DNA of 64,000 bases. Origin: Hysterangium stoloniferum. Lineage: Eukaryota; Basidiomycota; Agaricomycetes; Hysterangiales; Hysterangiaceae. The notes below the pieces were generated by a model. That model made no database searches, had not been told where the DNA came from, and saw nothing but the letters and a program-made list of their open reading frames with translations. The translations under genes and the position numbers were made by a program. How positions within the stretch are numbered: the first letter of the stretch is position 1; each line of letters opens with the position of its first letter. Of this stretch, positions 35,430 through 47,087 are shown in pieces. The stretch is taken from contig WHVD01000019.1 of the NCBI GenBank assembly GCA_015178975.1, positions 434,001-498,000 of the forward strand, read 5' to 3'.

Positions 35430-37043
35430 CTTGATCCCATCGCAGCGGCAGGTACATTGTGTAAATATGGTATATTCCAGGATTGGCAGAATATTATATC
35501 AGGTTTAATAAATGGGTTTGACATTGGAGTTAAAGCCCACTTATCTCACACCCTCATTTTTCGAAAATCACAAATCTTCGCTACTAGACACAGACTTTAT
35601 TTACAGATACATATTGAGCGAGCAAGAGGCAGGACACTCCAAAGGCTACACACCAGACGAGCTGGAGTGGCTCATTGGCCCATTCCAGACATCACCCTTG
35701 GGCCTGATCCCCAAACCGCATTCAGACACTTACTGCCTAATCCAAGACCTTTCCTTCCCATGGGGAGACACAGAACACCCCTCCATAAACAGCAGCATAA
35801 ACCCAGACGACTTCCCCACAGAATGGGGTACCTTCTTGGATGCCGCAGCTCTGATCCTATCCTTACCAGATGGCTGCATAGCAGCCACATTTGACATTTC
35901 AGCTGCATACCGAGTCACTCCAATAAGACCGAACCAACAGAACACATGTTGCATATTCTGGGATGGCAAGGTGTACGTTGACTGAGCAGTGGCATTTGGC
36001 CTGGCCTCAAGTGCTGGAGTATTCAGCAGCATTGCTGACATGCTGATAGCACTATACAGGAAGGCTGGCTTCAGGTGGCTCCTCAAATGGGTAGACGACT
36101 TCCTCGCCATTCACCCACCTGGGCAATCTTGGACTGAGGAGGACTTCATATCCCTAACATCGCATTTCGGCGTACCATGGAGCCAGAGCAAGATGTGGCC
36201 ATTCTCCACCAAACAGAAATACATTGGTTTTGTGTGGGACTTGGCTGCCAGGACAGTCGCGATCCCACCAGAGAAGCTACATGCCACCCTCGAGTTGATC
36301 AGCCAATGGGCATTGGAGGATGCACTTTTTTCTGCGAATGAGGCGGAAAAGCTACATGGAAAGTTAGTTCACATATCATCCATCTTCCCATGGATACGAC
36401 CTTTTCTACGCTCCATTACCACATTTGCATCCAGCTTCCAGTCCCGAAGGGCATCGTTACACCCGAGCCCAGCAGTGCTGGCCGACCTCTCATGGATTTG
36501 CTTTATTCTACAACATCTTCCAAACGAGCTACCTATCCCCTCATAGGAGGTCATAGACATAGGATGGTGGGGGGATGCCAGCACCTCCTTTGGGTTAGGT
36601 GTGGTGGTTGGCGACCAGTGGGTGGTATGGAAGTGGGCACCGGGTTTCAAAGTAGGCCCACACCGCCAATTCAATATTGGATGGGCAGAGGCGGTTGTCG
36701 TAGAGTTGGGCTTGAGAATAGCCCTGCAAAATGGATTATTATGCCAGCAGCACCCATCACATTCAACCTTTTTGGTGTGGTCAGACAACAGCAGGGTTGT
36801 CACTATCCTGAACAAAGGCAGATCATGCAGCACAGAAACAAACAGAATCCTCAAAGAGATATATGTACAAACTCTTAGCTACGAACTGAATACAACTGAA
36901 AGCCAAATACATACCATCAAGGTACAATCTATCAGATGCTCTCTCACATGGGCATATCGCCCAATTCCTCGAAGGCTTTCCAAGGGCACGCACTCATACC
37001 AAGATTACTATCCCCAAACACCTGGAGCAATGGATCCAATCAT
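35430..37043 (+). pseudogene. Ngaro reverse transcriptase and RNase H, broken
   Basis: RT motifs: FQTSPLGLIPKPHSDTYCLI (about 35690), ATFDISAAYR (about 35886), a TGA at 35983-35985 where Trp is expected (VD-stop-AVAFGLASSAGVF), and the catalytic WVDDFLAI (about 36090). RNase H follows a TAG at 36544: DIGWWGDASTSFGLG, FLVWSDNSRVVTILNKG, then after a frame change YNLSDALSHGHIAQF. Tyr/Trp-Val-Asp-Asp and the Asp/Glu/Asp RNase H residues are still visible. Confidence 0.85.
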
Positions 37044-37139
37044 TGTAGCACCAGTCACAATCTCAGCTCCATTCACTCCACCCCCACAGATGCCAGCAAC
37101 ATGCCATTTACACCTCCTCCCATCGACCCTGAGACCATC

Positions 37140-38241
37140 ATGTAAGTCAGGCGAGAGGCTGTTCAGATGGAAAGGGGTCAACACACCTCCACCAGCCACA
37201 GTAGACCACCCCATTCTTCACCTACTTGCTGGTATCACCTCAGAGGCGTCACTGCAGGATACCAATGGGTATGGTGCTGGCTTACGCAAATTTCATATTT
37301 TTCGTGATATTTTCTCAGTTTCTGAAGCCGAGAGACTCCCAGCATCCTTCCCACTGCTGCACTCCTTTGCACTATGGGCATCAGTGGACCCATCATACCT
37401 AGGCAAGAATCTCACTGGTGGTACACCTTTTGAGACAATCTCAGTCAGTGGGACAAGGAAGTACCTCGCAGCAATCAGGGCTTGGCACTTAGCACAGGGT
37501 TGGTCACCTCTGCTGTCAGAGGATGAACATTCAAGGATCAACTGGTCACTGCAGGGCCTAGAGAACCTGCAGGGCAGATCATGAAAGTGTCCTCCGCGGC
37601 CACCAGTAAAGCTTGGAATGCTAAAGGCCTTGAAGATGGCTCTAGACCTGAACAATACCTTTGATGCTTGCATCTGGGCAGCCACTTCTTGTGCCTTCTG
37701 GGGGCTAATGCGTTTTGGTGAAGTCACGGTTCCTGCTTATGCACAATTTGATGCCAGAATACACCTATCGTGAAAGGACGTTTGGATCAGCCACGACATT
37801 GATGGTAAACGCTACGCACATTTGGACCTACCATCATCAAAGACATCCAAACCTGGAGTCTCCCAATCAGTGTTCATAACAGACCAGCAAGGAGTCTGCC
37901 CAGTCGAGGCCTTAATCAACTTGTCACGAATCGTCCCAGCTGGGCCCAATGATCCCCTATTCTGCTGGCAAGATGGCAATGGCAATATCAGACCTTTAGT
38001 GAAGAAAACGGCACTCGAGTGGATTAACTCGATCCTTGGAGCCTGGGGATGGGGAACGACCTATGGCCACTCATTCTGCATTGGTGGCGCTTCCTTTTTC
38101 TTAGCGCAAGGAGTCAATCCTAAGATTGTTCAATTAGTGGGCAGATGGAAGTCCTTAGCCTATAAGACATATATCAGGGCCTTTGAGCAAATTGCCTCAC
38201 GTCACATGGCAAACCTTTCTGTTCAGATGAGGCCTGCCTAG
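37140..38241 (+). pseudogene. tyrosine recombinase (YR), catalytic Arg lost
   Basis: N-terminal SAM-like region SGTRKYLAAIRAWHLAQGW (about 37446), then LMRFGEVT (first catalytic Arg, about 37705), TSKPGVSQSVFI, and the C-terminal box GHSFCIGGASFFLAQGV followed by VGRWKSLAYKTYIRAFEQ. The family normally has Arg after HSF; here TGC (38077-38079) gives Cys, one C-to-T step from CGC. His, the second Trp/His position and the nucleophile Tyr in TYIRAF remain. Stops at 37582-37584 (TGA) and 37771-37773 (TGA) add to the damage. The enzyme would have integrated a circular cDNA. Confidence 0.82.
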
Positions 38242-38292
38242 GGTTGGGTAGGTGGCACATCCTCACCGTGGTGGTAGGCAAGCCTTGGTGGG

Positions 38293-38783
38293 TGAGCGGT
38301 GAGTCTTACCACGCATATCTGAAGAGCTAATGCTCTTCCCCTACCCAACCATACAGCTCTTTGTGATTACCAGTTTGGCATAGATGAAGCTGGATAGTTC
38401 AGAGTGCCGCACAATCCTCACTCAACGTCCAGCCAAGCATATGAAGAACACCCACACTCTTTTTCTCTTACGATGACTTGATTGTCTTTTCTTCTCGACG
38501 GTCTTTCACTCTCTGTCATATCAACATTCGTTTACTTCTATTTCTCATTGTTTTACCCACCTGCCCACCCTCTTTTGGGTTCTAATTACTGCCAGCGTCA
38601 ATCTGTATTTAATGACAACAATTATAATACCAAACTTATTAATAACGAGAGTTGTAATTGCATAGGGAAGGCCTGCCCTCCTGAGCGGCGAGTCTTACCA
38701 TGCATATCTGAAGAGCTAACGCTCTTCCCCTACCCAACCATACAGCTCTTCGTGATTACCAGTTTGGCATAGATGAAGCTGGA
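38293..38783 (+). repeat. B1-A2-B2 split repeats of the Ngaro-like element
   Basis: B1 (38293-38394) and B2 (38683-38783) share ATCTGAAGAGCTAA(T/C)GCTCTT and CCAGTTTGGCATAGATGAAG. A2 (38395-38555) repeats A1 at 33611-33791 (TCTTTTTCTCTTACGA, TTCTTCTCGAC). B1 abuts A2 directly (GAAGCTGGATAGTTCAGAG), which is the junction expected for rolling reconstruction from a circular intermediate. Confidence 0.85.
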
Positions 38784-39199
38784 CTCCCATTGCAAAGACC
38801 GCGATCTAATTTATTAGACCGTCCCAATAGAGAATAGGTCCCTGCAGCTTGGTCAGCAGATCTTATTCTGGTAGTCTGCATTCCTCTTTATGTAATACAA
38901 TCCTAAAGCCCTTGCTATGCTGTGGGGCAGTCACAAGGAATGAGTGACCTGCACACCCTTCCGTTACAGGCTTAAGCTTGTTGGGGGGCTTCCCCCCTGA
39001 ACCCCTGCCCCACAACTTTAATCTGCATCAACAACTCCAAGTATTCTTGAGGCTTATTTGTCAGAGGAAATACATTATAAATTTAAACTGTTATTGACAG
39101 TCAACCATTATTAACCACCAACAGTTATCCAGTTATTCACTGTCAATTGTTGAAAGTCAAGGCTCTAGATATTATGCTAATACACCATGAATATAAATA
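38784..39199. other. gene-free interval
   Basis: Contains a GC hairpin GGGGGGCTTCCCCCC (about 38983-38998). No coding sequence. Confidence 0.4.
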
Positions 39200-39483
39200 T
39201 TCAGATACAATATAATGAGTTGCTCACCTCAGTCTCATATAGATATAATAGACTGAGGTCTAGCATAGTAGAAAGGGGTCTTGTATACATATGTGAGGGG
39301 AACAATATAGTAGGAAAGGCAAACAACAATGGGAAGTAGCACAAGGGGACTGTGGTCCTGTTAGAATCCCACTGTTTTGGACCCCTGTGACTTGTTTCTC
39401 ACTAGAAAACACTCATCATCTCATTATTGAAGCCCCTGCTCATGTCATTACCCATTGTGGCACCCCTGATGCTTGTTAATAAT

Positions 39484-40764
39484 TGACATGAATTGGATTT
39501 CACTCAATGAAGTTGAATAAACAATTGAAGAATATTCAACAATATCAAGTGCAGATGCCTCATTTGACGAAGTATTAATTCATCCTGTTGATAAAGCATG
39601 AGGCAAAGATAGGACACAGAGGCTCACAAATAATTAAGTTGAAGAAGGTCTCGGAAAAGTTTGATGATTATATAATACAGTTAACAATATAATTATTGTA
39701 CAGGTTTTCTGACTGACTTCCCTCACTTCTATCATTGCCCTTTTATACTATTTGTTAGGGTACGTACATGGTGGGTTTCCAGAGAAACCTGCAGAATATC
39801 TGGTAGGACTTGGCTTCAGCTTATAGGCTGCGCCCTCACGAGGTCGTGTTGTCCAATTTCAGACAGGCAGATGGGAATCCCAGGGAGTCTGGGCAGGGTT
39901 TGTGGGTCAAGGGGTCATAGGTCGGAGGTCGTGGGTCGAGAGGTCATGAGTCGAGATAGATAAGAGAGATACATAGATGTGCTGGAGCCCATGGACTCCA
40001 ACCAGCATGAGTGGTGTAATTCAAGTAGTTTAGAGTGGAAAATGTATTAGATTACTGGGGGGAATCTAAGCTGATTTTCTGACTGGATTGTATGTATAAC
40101 ATCTGCCAGACTATATAGATTGTGGAATGAATGACATACCAAATCCAGTAATAATGAAACGAAACTAGCAAAACATAAAATGAGAATAGTAAACACCAAA
40201 TTTGGTGTTAGGAATGGGACAGAATGGAGTGGAGTCTGAATTGTGACAAATCATAAACCATAACAGGAAATGGAGCAGGAGTGGAGTCCAAATCATGACA
40301 GGTCATTTGACTAAAACGGGAACGGGGCTCAGTTAGAGGGGTGACGGGTTTTCTGAGCAGGGTCTGGTGACTGATGCGTGGGATGAGGTCAGACATAGAC
40401 AGGGATGGAGTCCGGTGGGTATTCCAGTGACTGAATCACAACATAACGAAGTCAAATGTAGACAAGTCTGACATACGGAGGAGTCCAGCGGGAATTCCAG
40501 TAAACTGACAATGGGTGCGTATAGGGTGTGGGTGCGTATAAGTTACTGCACAGAGTCTGGCGGGAATTCCAGTCATAACACTATTTATCATTTACCTATG
40601 ATGATAATATGATATCAGAATGAAATCATCAATGATGTTAAACTGAGACAAGTTGAAGATTAGTTGAAGAATCTTGAAAAATAGTTGAGTTGGAAATCAA
40701 GTTGGAAAGTCAAAGGAAAGTCAAATTGAATATTATCAAAATTTGAGCTTGTACATTCATGATA
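39484..40764 (+). mobile_element. element B copy 2, itself split by an A-family LTR
   Basis: Starts TGACATGAA, ends TTCATGATA (CATGACA with one C-to-T change). Target duplication ATAAT (39479-39483 and 40765-40769) is exact. The interruption at 39753-40580 is a family A LTR. The remaining B text is about 450 bp and aligns with 11008-11488. Confidence 0.8.
39753..40580 (-). repeat. solo LTR, family A, minus orientation
   Basis: Reads TGTTATGACTGG...GTACCCTAACA on the minus strand. Exact target duplication CTATT (39748-39752 and 40581-40585). 828 bp. It is the innermost and so youngest layer of the stack. Confidence 0.92.
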
Positions 40765-40951
40765 ATAATGTGCTAGTGACCTGTTCTGTCTCCGCTCCAT
40801 CTGTACCTCCATTTCTGTATCCATGTACATATTTGCCACCTAATATTGTTTCTTAGTACTATACATTACTTTCCATTGCTCCCCACCTTGTTATAACTTC
40901 CCTCTGATTCATCTTACACCTCACTTCTCTGATTGGCCTTCTGCTCATCTG

Positions 40952-41455
40952 TGACATGAATCGAATTTTCTTCGATGAAGTTGAATAATAATTGTAATAT
41001 ATTCTACAAAACTGAATACAGAAGCCTCATTTGACAAAGTATAGATTCGCCATGTCAATGAAGTGAGAGGCTAATACCAGTTGTGAAGGCTCACAGATGT
41101 TAATGTCGAAGGGTTTCAACTACATATCATGTAAGATAAGATCAAGAGGTAGATTAATAATACAGATAACTAATATACAATGGAGAGATTTTCTGACTGA
41201 GGTCCTTTGCTCTTTTCATTGCCCTTTATGCCTTTCTTTGTTAAACTATGATTAAACTATGACCTATGAATGAAATCATATGTGACATTGAAATGAGACA
41301 AGTTGAATGTAAGTTGAATAAATTTGAGGGTGTCAAAGATGTCAAATAGAATGTTGAGTCAGAATTTTTGTCAAAGATAAATCAATGTGTTGAAGAGTTG
41401 TCAAAAGCTACCTTGAATATTTTGTGACAATGTTGTGACTGTGACAGTTGTGACA
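40952..41455 (+). mobile_element. element B copy 3
   Basis: TGACATGAATCG to GTTGTGACA, 504 bp, exact target duplication ATCTG (40947-40951 and 41456-41460). This intact copy defines the ends of the family. Confidence 0.88.
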
Positions 41456-42025
41456 ATCTGTCTCGATGTAGTATAAAGCTCCTCTCATGTACACTACAGC
41501 TCTTCAGTTCAAATATCAACTTAGATTAGCCCCTCTTAGTTTTTCACCTTCTCCTCTCAATGGTATATTCTTAAAGAGTGGTCTTCAGCAAGCCATGGCC
41601 CTCTACCTCTCAACTCTTAGTGATTTGGCCCTCCAGTCAACTAAGCTAAGTGTTGACTCCTACTCATATTGTACTATCTGCTCTGTTTGAAATACTGGAG
41701 CATCCTGACAGTTTGTACAAGGGTGCAACATATAAGTTGAAGCCAAGCTCCACTACAGTTATAGAGTTGACCTCCCAACTAGTATGATCTCTATCATCGA
41801 CCCCCCAATCAACTCATTTCCCATCATCAGCCATCTGACTTAGAGCATTTCCCCCATTCCCCCCTTAGATCTTAACAGGTCCTTTGTGTTACTAAAAATA
41901 GCTGCACCACTTGACCAGGGTTGGTTATCTGTTGATGTGTGTACTCTAATGGTCCCCCTCAGCAATGGCAATGAGCACTTGGAATTTGTTGTCCATGATG
42001 CTCTAAATCCAAAGTTTATTTTTAG

Positions 42026-42309
42026 AGTCTTGATTCTTAACAGGTTATGCCACATAATATGAACAATGAAACACTGTCCAATCATGGTTTCAAGTCCCAA
42101 GACCCCATCATATGTACTTATACTCTAATTTTTTGGCCAATGATCTCTTAGGACCATTCCTGCACAGGGCCACTACAATTATCATCCAAAGCCCACATTC
42201 TTCAAGTTTACCATAAATACATATATTCAAGACTATTCAAGGAATACATTATTTCCCTCCAATATCATTTCTATGTATCCTACCAGTTTCTTTTTAACAA
42301 CAGTATTGC
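42026..42309. other. gene-free interval
   Basis: AT-rich, no coding sequence and no repeat recognised. Confidence 0.3.
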
Positions 42310-44340
42310 TGTTAAGATCTAAGGTCTAAAGATGAAGGGGAAGTGATATCAGGAGGCTGAAGGGAATTTCATACTGAACTGGGAGGTCTGGTCCTACAAA
42401 ACAAGTAAAGCTTGGCCTCAACTTATGTGTTGTGCCCTTGCATGAACTGTTAGGATGCTCTGGTTTTTTTAGAAGAGCAAGTAGTATGAAGATGATACTT
42501 ACATACATGTAGCTGATTCAACCAGAAGGCCAAAATGCTAAGGGTTGTGGAGGTAAGAGTCATGGTTGGCCAATGACGTCTTCAAGAGAATTAGGAGAAA
42601 GGAAAGGGACTTTAAAAAACAAAGAAGGGTAATCTACATAAGTTGGTATTAGAACTAAAGGACTATAGCATACATGATAGGATTTTTATACAAAAGTGTA
42701 ATGGATGATTGGAAGGCTGATCAAGGAAGTGAGAAGTTGTGATGGATCAAGGCAAGCAGGGAAAAGAACAAGGATCAAACTAAAACTAAATGTGATAAAA
42801 CACAAGTATTCTAAAGGTCATGAGGTGGCAAATAACATTTACATGTAGAGTGGGTGATGGGAAAGCATTGGGATGGAATGGCCAAAAGGGTAATCTACAA
42901 AAAGACAGGTGTCAGGGTGCCACAGGCAGTGACACCATGATCAGGGATACCAATAGTGGGGTGCCAGAGGGTTAAGAGGGTCAAAGCCATTAGGTTGAGA
43001 CCCTTTGAGACCTTTCTAGAAAATGATATCAGGATGCCTCATACACTAAAGTAATAATGAGGTCACTGAAAATTGGAGGGCTGAAATAACCTAGAAAACA
43101 AGGAGAGACATAGGGTGATGGGGAGTAATGAAAATGAACCCAGGGGGTATCAGAGGACCTGTGGGTGTTCTACTAAAGAGTCAAAAGGGGTCCCAGCTCA
43201 CCCAGATTATGAAAGTCTAAAATGACTTCAGATGCATTTCCAAGTTTGGTAGCTAGGATGCAGGATGTTTCTTCATCTGTACCTTCATAGCCAGACCACT
43301 TATGTAACTAAGTAGAGTAGCTTGCAAGCACATTACCTGTAATTGACTTTGGAGTCTAATATGGCTTCAATTTCAAATTCAGGCTCCCTGTCAATAATGA
43401 CAGGTGGGGGAGGAGGTTGGATGCATTCAGGGATCATATTTGGGATGGCTGGTTCTAGTATGGAAATGTAGAAGACCAGGTGAACCACATGCATGGTATC
43501 AGGAAAATGAAGGGTGAACAAGTGTGTGCCAGCTTGCACAATAATCCCATATGGACCAAGATACTTTTCACCAAGCTTTTTTGTGGGCCAGGTAGTCCAG
43601 AAAAACTCTGCTTTGACAAAAACTTGGTCACTGACTTTGAAATTGGGTGCCCATAGGCATTGATGGTCTGTCTGCTGACATCTGGGTATATGCTTGAGTA
43701 TGGACTGCTGAAGGGTGTAGTGAAGTTCATCTAAATTAGTGACAAACCCTTGAGCATGCATGGAGGTTAGATCATGCTCTGGGTAGACTGTAATGTTGGG
43801 TTGTAGCCTTTGTTCACAAAGAAAGAGGAAACACCTGTAGTGGCATTCAGGGCATTATTGTAGGAAAATTCAGCTAGAGGCAGGAGGTCTGACTAATTGT
43901 CCTGTTGATAATTGCAATAGCTACATATATAAGTATTGTTCCAATGTTTGGTTAACTCATTCAGTCTGTCCATCACCTTCTGGGTGGTGTCTCAAAGTGA
44001 AATGTAATTTCATGTGAGGGGACTTCTGAGTGACCTCAAGAATTGTGAGACAAATTCAGAGCCCTGATCTGACATGACATGAGATGGAATGCCATTTTTG
44101 GAGAAAACATGGATGACAATAGTTTTGCAAGTTCTTGAGAGGTAATTGTGTCATGTGTTGGTATATGTAAAAATACTCTGCTTGGAGAATCTGTCAACAA
44201 CAAAACAACTAGGATGGAAGTGAATGACTGTGAAACACAGAGGTGCTCAATGAAATCCATGGAAATTGAATTCCACAGGAGCTCTGGTACAGGGAGTTGT
44301 TTCAGTAGACCATAGGGTTTGTGTCTTTGGGCTTTGGATC
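42310..44340 (-). mobile_element. 5'-truncated chromovirus, family C, minus strand
   Basis: A 3' LTR of family C (42310 to about 43040, reading minus: ending GATCTTAACA at 42310) is preceded by chromodomain and integrase remnants reaching 44340. Gag, protease, RT and the 5' LTR are absent. It links the family C LTRs to a chromodomain gypsy element. The core motif of the LTR is near 42408-42440. Confidence 0.75.
43230..44340 (-). pseudogene. integrase and chromodomain remnant
   Basis: Reading minus from 44340: degenerate core with MDFIEH and SILVV (about 44260), stretches matching HVFSK and FHLMS, then the C-terminal integrase region FVTNLDELHYTLQ (43755), NFKVSDQVFVKAEFF, KKLGEKYLGPYGII, HVVHLVFYISILEPAIPN and EPEFEIEAILDSK, ending with a chromodomain (SGYEGTDEETSC, about 43260). 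Several frameshifts. Confidence 0.8.
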
Positions 44341-44346
44341 ACATAC

Positions 44347-44680
44347 TGTTAAAAGTGTAGAAAATGAATGGCTAGACTGGGAATTGAACCCAGGACTTCT
44401 GCATATATAGCAAGGGTGATACCACTACACCACCTGACCCTGGGACACACTGCTAGCATTACTCAATCTAACACACTCCCTTAATGCTAGCACTCAACAA
44501 TATTATATGCAGATATAGGTCCTCTCTGGCTCTTTTGTCCAGGTTTGTCCACTATACCATACACAAATATAGCTGTTCACTCTACACACAGGAACCATGC
44601 CCTATAGCACACAGTGGGACCCATAACCTGTTAAAAGTGTAGAAAATGAATGGCCAGACTGGGAATTGAACCCAAGGTGT
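44347..44680. repeat. direct repeats around a tRNA-like segment
   Basis: A 45-bp sequence (TGTTAAAAGTGTAGAAAATG, then GGC(T/C)AGACTGGGAATTGAA) occurs at 44348 and again at 44631. Each copy ends with the complement of a tRNA T arm and acceptor end. The interval carries the direct motif TGCTAGCA twice (about 44451 and 44486). Confidence 0.6.
44370..44439 (-). tRNA. tRNA-like sequence, degenerate
   Basis: On the minus strand GGTCAGG...CTAGCC forms a weak acceptor stem. The A box TGGTGTAGTGG fits the consensus, and the T arm CTGGG-TTCAATT-CCCAG is perfect with a B box. The anticodon stem is poor and the loop (TATATAT) gives no credible anticodon. A second partial copy (3' half only) is at 44659-44684. 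It may be a tRNA-derived SINE head or a pseudo-tRNA. Confidence 0.5.
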
Positions 44681-44687
44681 TAGGATC

Positions 44688-45285
44688 CCAGTCATTTGGC
44701 CCCCCACAACCTTGTTCTACTCTCTCCACCACCTGGCATCCCACCATCAGTACCCCTGACCATGGTATCACTGCCCACAGCACCCTGACACTTGTGTCAA
44801 TATGGTTTCCCTTCTTCATCATCCCATCCCATCTCCATCCCGTCTCCATCCCAATGCTCTCCCATCATCCATTCTACTTGTAAATGATATTTTGCCACCT
44901 CATACCCTTGATGCTTTTACCACATTGGATTTAGTTCTAGTATGATTCCTACCCTTTCCTGTGCTTCCTTTGACCCATCACAGCTTCCCACTTCCTTGAT
45001 CAGCCCTCTGCTTATCCATTCCACCTTTGTATAAAGTTTCTACCATGTATGCTACTACTCTTTAGTTCTAATATTGACTTAGATTACCCCCATTTAGTCT
45101 TCAGTCTACTTACTCCCTCCCTAATACCCTCTAAGGCATTGTCAGTAAGCTGTGACCCTCTACCTTACAACTCTTAGTATATTGGCCCCCCAGTTGAGTG
45201 TGCTAAGGATTGTCTTCAGTTCTTATCATACTTTCCACTCTGTTTGAAATACCAGAGCACCTTCACAGTTTGTATGAGGGCACAA
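44688..45285 (+). repeat. family C LTR, 5' part
   Basis: Starts TGTTAGGATCCC right after the second tRNA-like fragment and runs to GAGGGCACAA, where LTR F is inserted (target duplication CACAA). After the insertion only CACAACACATAAG (47075-47087) continues it, then similarity is lost. TATA-like TGTATAAAG near 45032. Confidence 0.75.
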
Positions 45286-47074
45286 TGTCAAGACCCATTC
45301 CTGGGAACTCCACGGAGTATCCTCTGGATATTATATTAGGTTCTGAACCATCTTCTGGACCAGTATCAAGATCCGGAATCTACCAAAACCTGACCCTCAT
45401 CCCTCAAGTACCCTTTGACTCACATCCCATTCTGTCAGTCTGCCCTCTGACTAGACACCTTCTGTTATGACCCGGAATCCATCGGACTCTGCCCTTTCAC
45501 AGTTGACATCTCTATATGTTCTTGGTCATTTCCCAGACTGGACTCTGGACTGGACTGTTACGACTGTGTCGCAACCTGATGGTCCCCAAGGTTATCGCCA
45601 CCTATCGACGATTCAAGTCATCACTCAAGTCCCCACATCGGAAGCTGTCAGTTTTCCAATGCTGATGTATACCTTCGCAGTGATCAAACTCCGTTTACGG
45701 CCCCATCAAAATATACTCGTACTATCTGGTTAAACTCTGATACGTCCCTTTTTATTATGATGATCCGCTCTACTCTATGTTTCACATATGTCTATATATA
45801 CCTGTAACCCTCAGACTAATTCCTTTTCTTGTAATTCTGCTCTCGGTTATCCTACGGCCTCCAAACTAATCATAACCTTCCCGTTCCTAGTCAAGCTTAT
45901 TTGTCAATACGTTTTCCACTCTTCTCCTAGTTAGTATTTCCTAGACGCCGAATACTTGTATATGAACCCGTTGTAGATGTAACTACTAGGCAATCAGAAT
46001 ATCGACACAGAATACCCTCCTACACCTACAGAAGTCTCATACTAAGAACCCCACTAATCCGCCTTTGCGTGCACTCACCCACTCTCGGCCTCCAACCCCT
46101 TGGCCCGACACTCGACTTATCCTTCATTTTCCGATCGGTAGTTTCACCGAGAGGTATTCGTTAGGACTAGTCTTTGCCCACCCGAAATTTAAGGACACCC
46201 GACGGACAACTGCGAGGGCACAGCACATAAGCTGAAGCCAAGTCCTTCCAATCAGTCCCTGTCGGCCCACCGACATTAGTCAGTTTTCAGTTCTTAACAT
46301 GGACCTCCCATATTTTTGTACATGCTTCTTAATCTTTGACTCCACCTTATCTGCACCCAACTCTCTATATCCTACTCATCAAGTTACAGTTAACTGGAAA
46401 GCCCACCAGACTCTGGACTCCACCCTATATACACCCGACATTCTGTATCTCACAAACCAGTCACTGGACCACTGGCTGGACTCCCGAGAACCCCTCTAAC
46501 AGAGTCCCATTCCCATTATAGTCTAATGACCTGTCATGATTTGTTCCCCACTTCCATTCCATTCCATCCCGAATTCCCAGTTTAGTATTTACTTGTTTCA
46601 TTTTATGTTTAATAGTTCTGCCCCTCATTAATACCGGATTTGGTATTATGACATTTCAAAGTCTATATGAGTCTTCCATACTCATGTACTTACAATCCAG
46701 TTTCAATCTTGAACTAGTTCCACCCTGAATACATCCTGATCCAGTCTCAACTCCTCTTGTCTGTCTGCATGCTCAATTCCTGGAACTCCCACAGGAACTC
46801 TGGAATCTACATCTTCCTTGTATGCATTCCATCAGCTCAAAATATAGACACCCAAATGAGTGTACAAGGGTGCAGCACATAAGCTGAAGCCAAATCCATC
46901 TCAGCAGTTACTCTCTGGTAATTATTCTGATACACTGTCTTGTACTAATATCCCTGGAAACTCCCCAGACTGTTATCCGGGGACTCCATGGGACATTCCC
47001 AGAAAGTGTTTGGAATAGTTACTGGAAACCTCCATGGGACTTCTTCAGAACTTATCAGTGTTCAGAACTTAACA
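45286..47074 (+). repeat. gypsy-type LTR F, with nested LTR
   Basis: Starts TGTCAAGACC and ends GAACTTAACA; target duplication CACAA is exact (45281-45285 and 47075-47079). It shares the family A block CCCCTCTAACAGAG(T/C)CCCATTCCC and the core motif GTGCAGCACATAAGCTGAAG (about 46871). Split by an E-prime LTR at 45556-46299. An internal TGTTATGACCCGG at 45463 could mark a separate LTR start, so the composition of the first 180 bp is uncertain. Confidence 0.65.
45556..46299 (+). repeat. solo LTR, E-prime subfamily
   Basis: TGTTACGACTGTGTCGCAACC to CAGTTCTTAACA, 744 bp, exact target duplication TGGAC (45551-45555 and 46300-46304). Shares ends, TATA region and core motif (GCGAGGGCACAGCACATAAG, about 46210) with the E LTRs but lacks their CTCAGTCTCCGAC array. 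Confidence 0.9.
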
Positions 47075-47087
47075 CACAACACATAAG

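Larger units (their letters stand above)
33611..38783 (+). mobile_element. Ngaro-like (DIRS order) tyrosine-recombinase retroelement, inactive
   Basis: Gag-like, RT/RNase H and tyrosine recombinase regions follow in order, flanked by split direct repeats arranged A1 (33611-33791), coding part, B1 (38293-38394), A2 (38395-38555), B2 (38683-38783). No LTRs and no clear target duplication, as expected for this order. A1 has a 23-bp insertion relative to A2 (CTGGCTTGCCAGGAGCAGTT region). No methyltransferase domain is seen, and the split direct repeats fit the Ngaro/PAT side of the order, not DIRS1. Many stops make it inactive. Confidence 0.85.
39359..41877 (+). repeat. solo LTR family C split by three insertions
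   Basis: Starts TGTTAGAATCCC and ends GATCTTAACA. The target duplication GGTCC is exact (39354-39358 and 41878-41882), proving that both ends belong together although 2.5 kb apart. Interrupted by element B copies at 39484-40764 and 40952-41455. Remaining LTR text is about 720 bp and includes a TATAAAG near 41474 and the core motif CAACATATAAGTTGAAGCC near 41724. Confidence 0.85.
39200..42025 (-). repeat. copia LTR remnant (family D), host of a nested stack
   Basis: Left part 39200-39358 (CTCACCTCAGTCTCATATAG, GACTGAGGTCTAGCATAGTA) and right part 41883-42025 (AAAAATAGCTGCACCACTTGA, TTGTTGTCCATGATGCTC) align with the minus-strand copia LTR at 61328-61531. They are separated by the family C LTR with its own nested insertions. 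The right end is diverged or truncated near 42005. Confidence 0.65.

Noticed and set aside
34482-35894. Single long 470-residue frame as an intact Ngaro protein
   Set aside because: The first part is homopolymer translation and the last part leaves the RT frame; only the middle is genuine gag.
45286-45462. Separate LTR boundary at 45463 (TGTTATGACCC)
   Set aside because: No target duplication for that start, whereas CACAA flanks the longer unit 45286-47074; kept as uncertain within LTR F.
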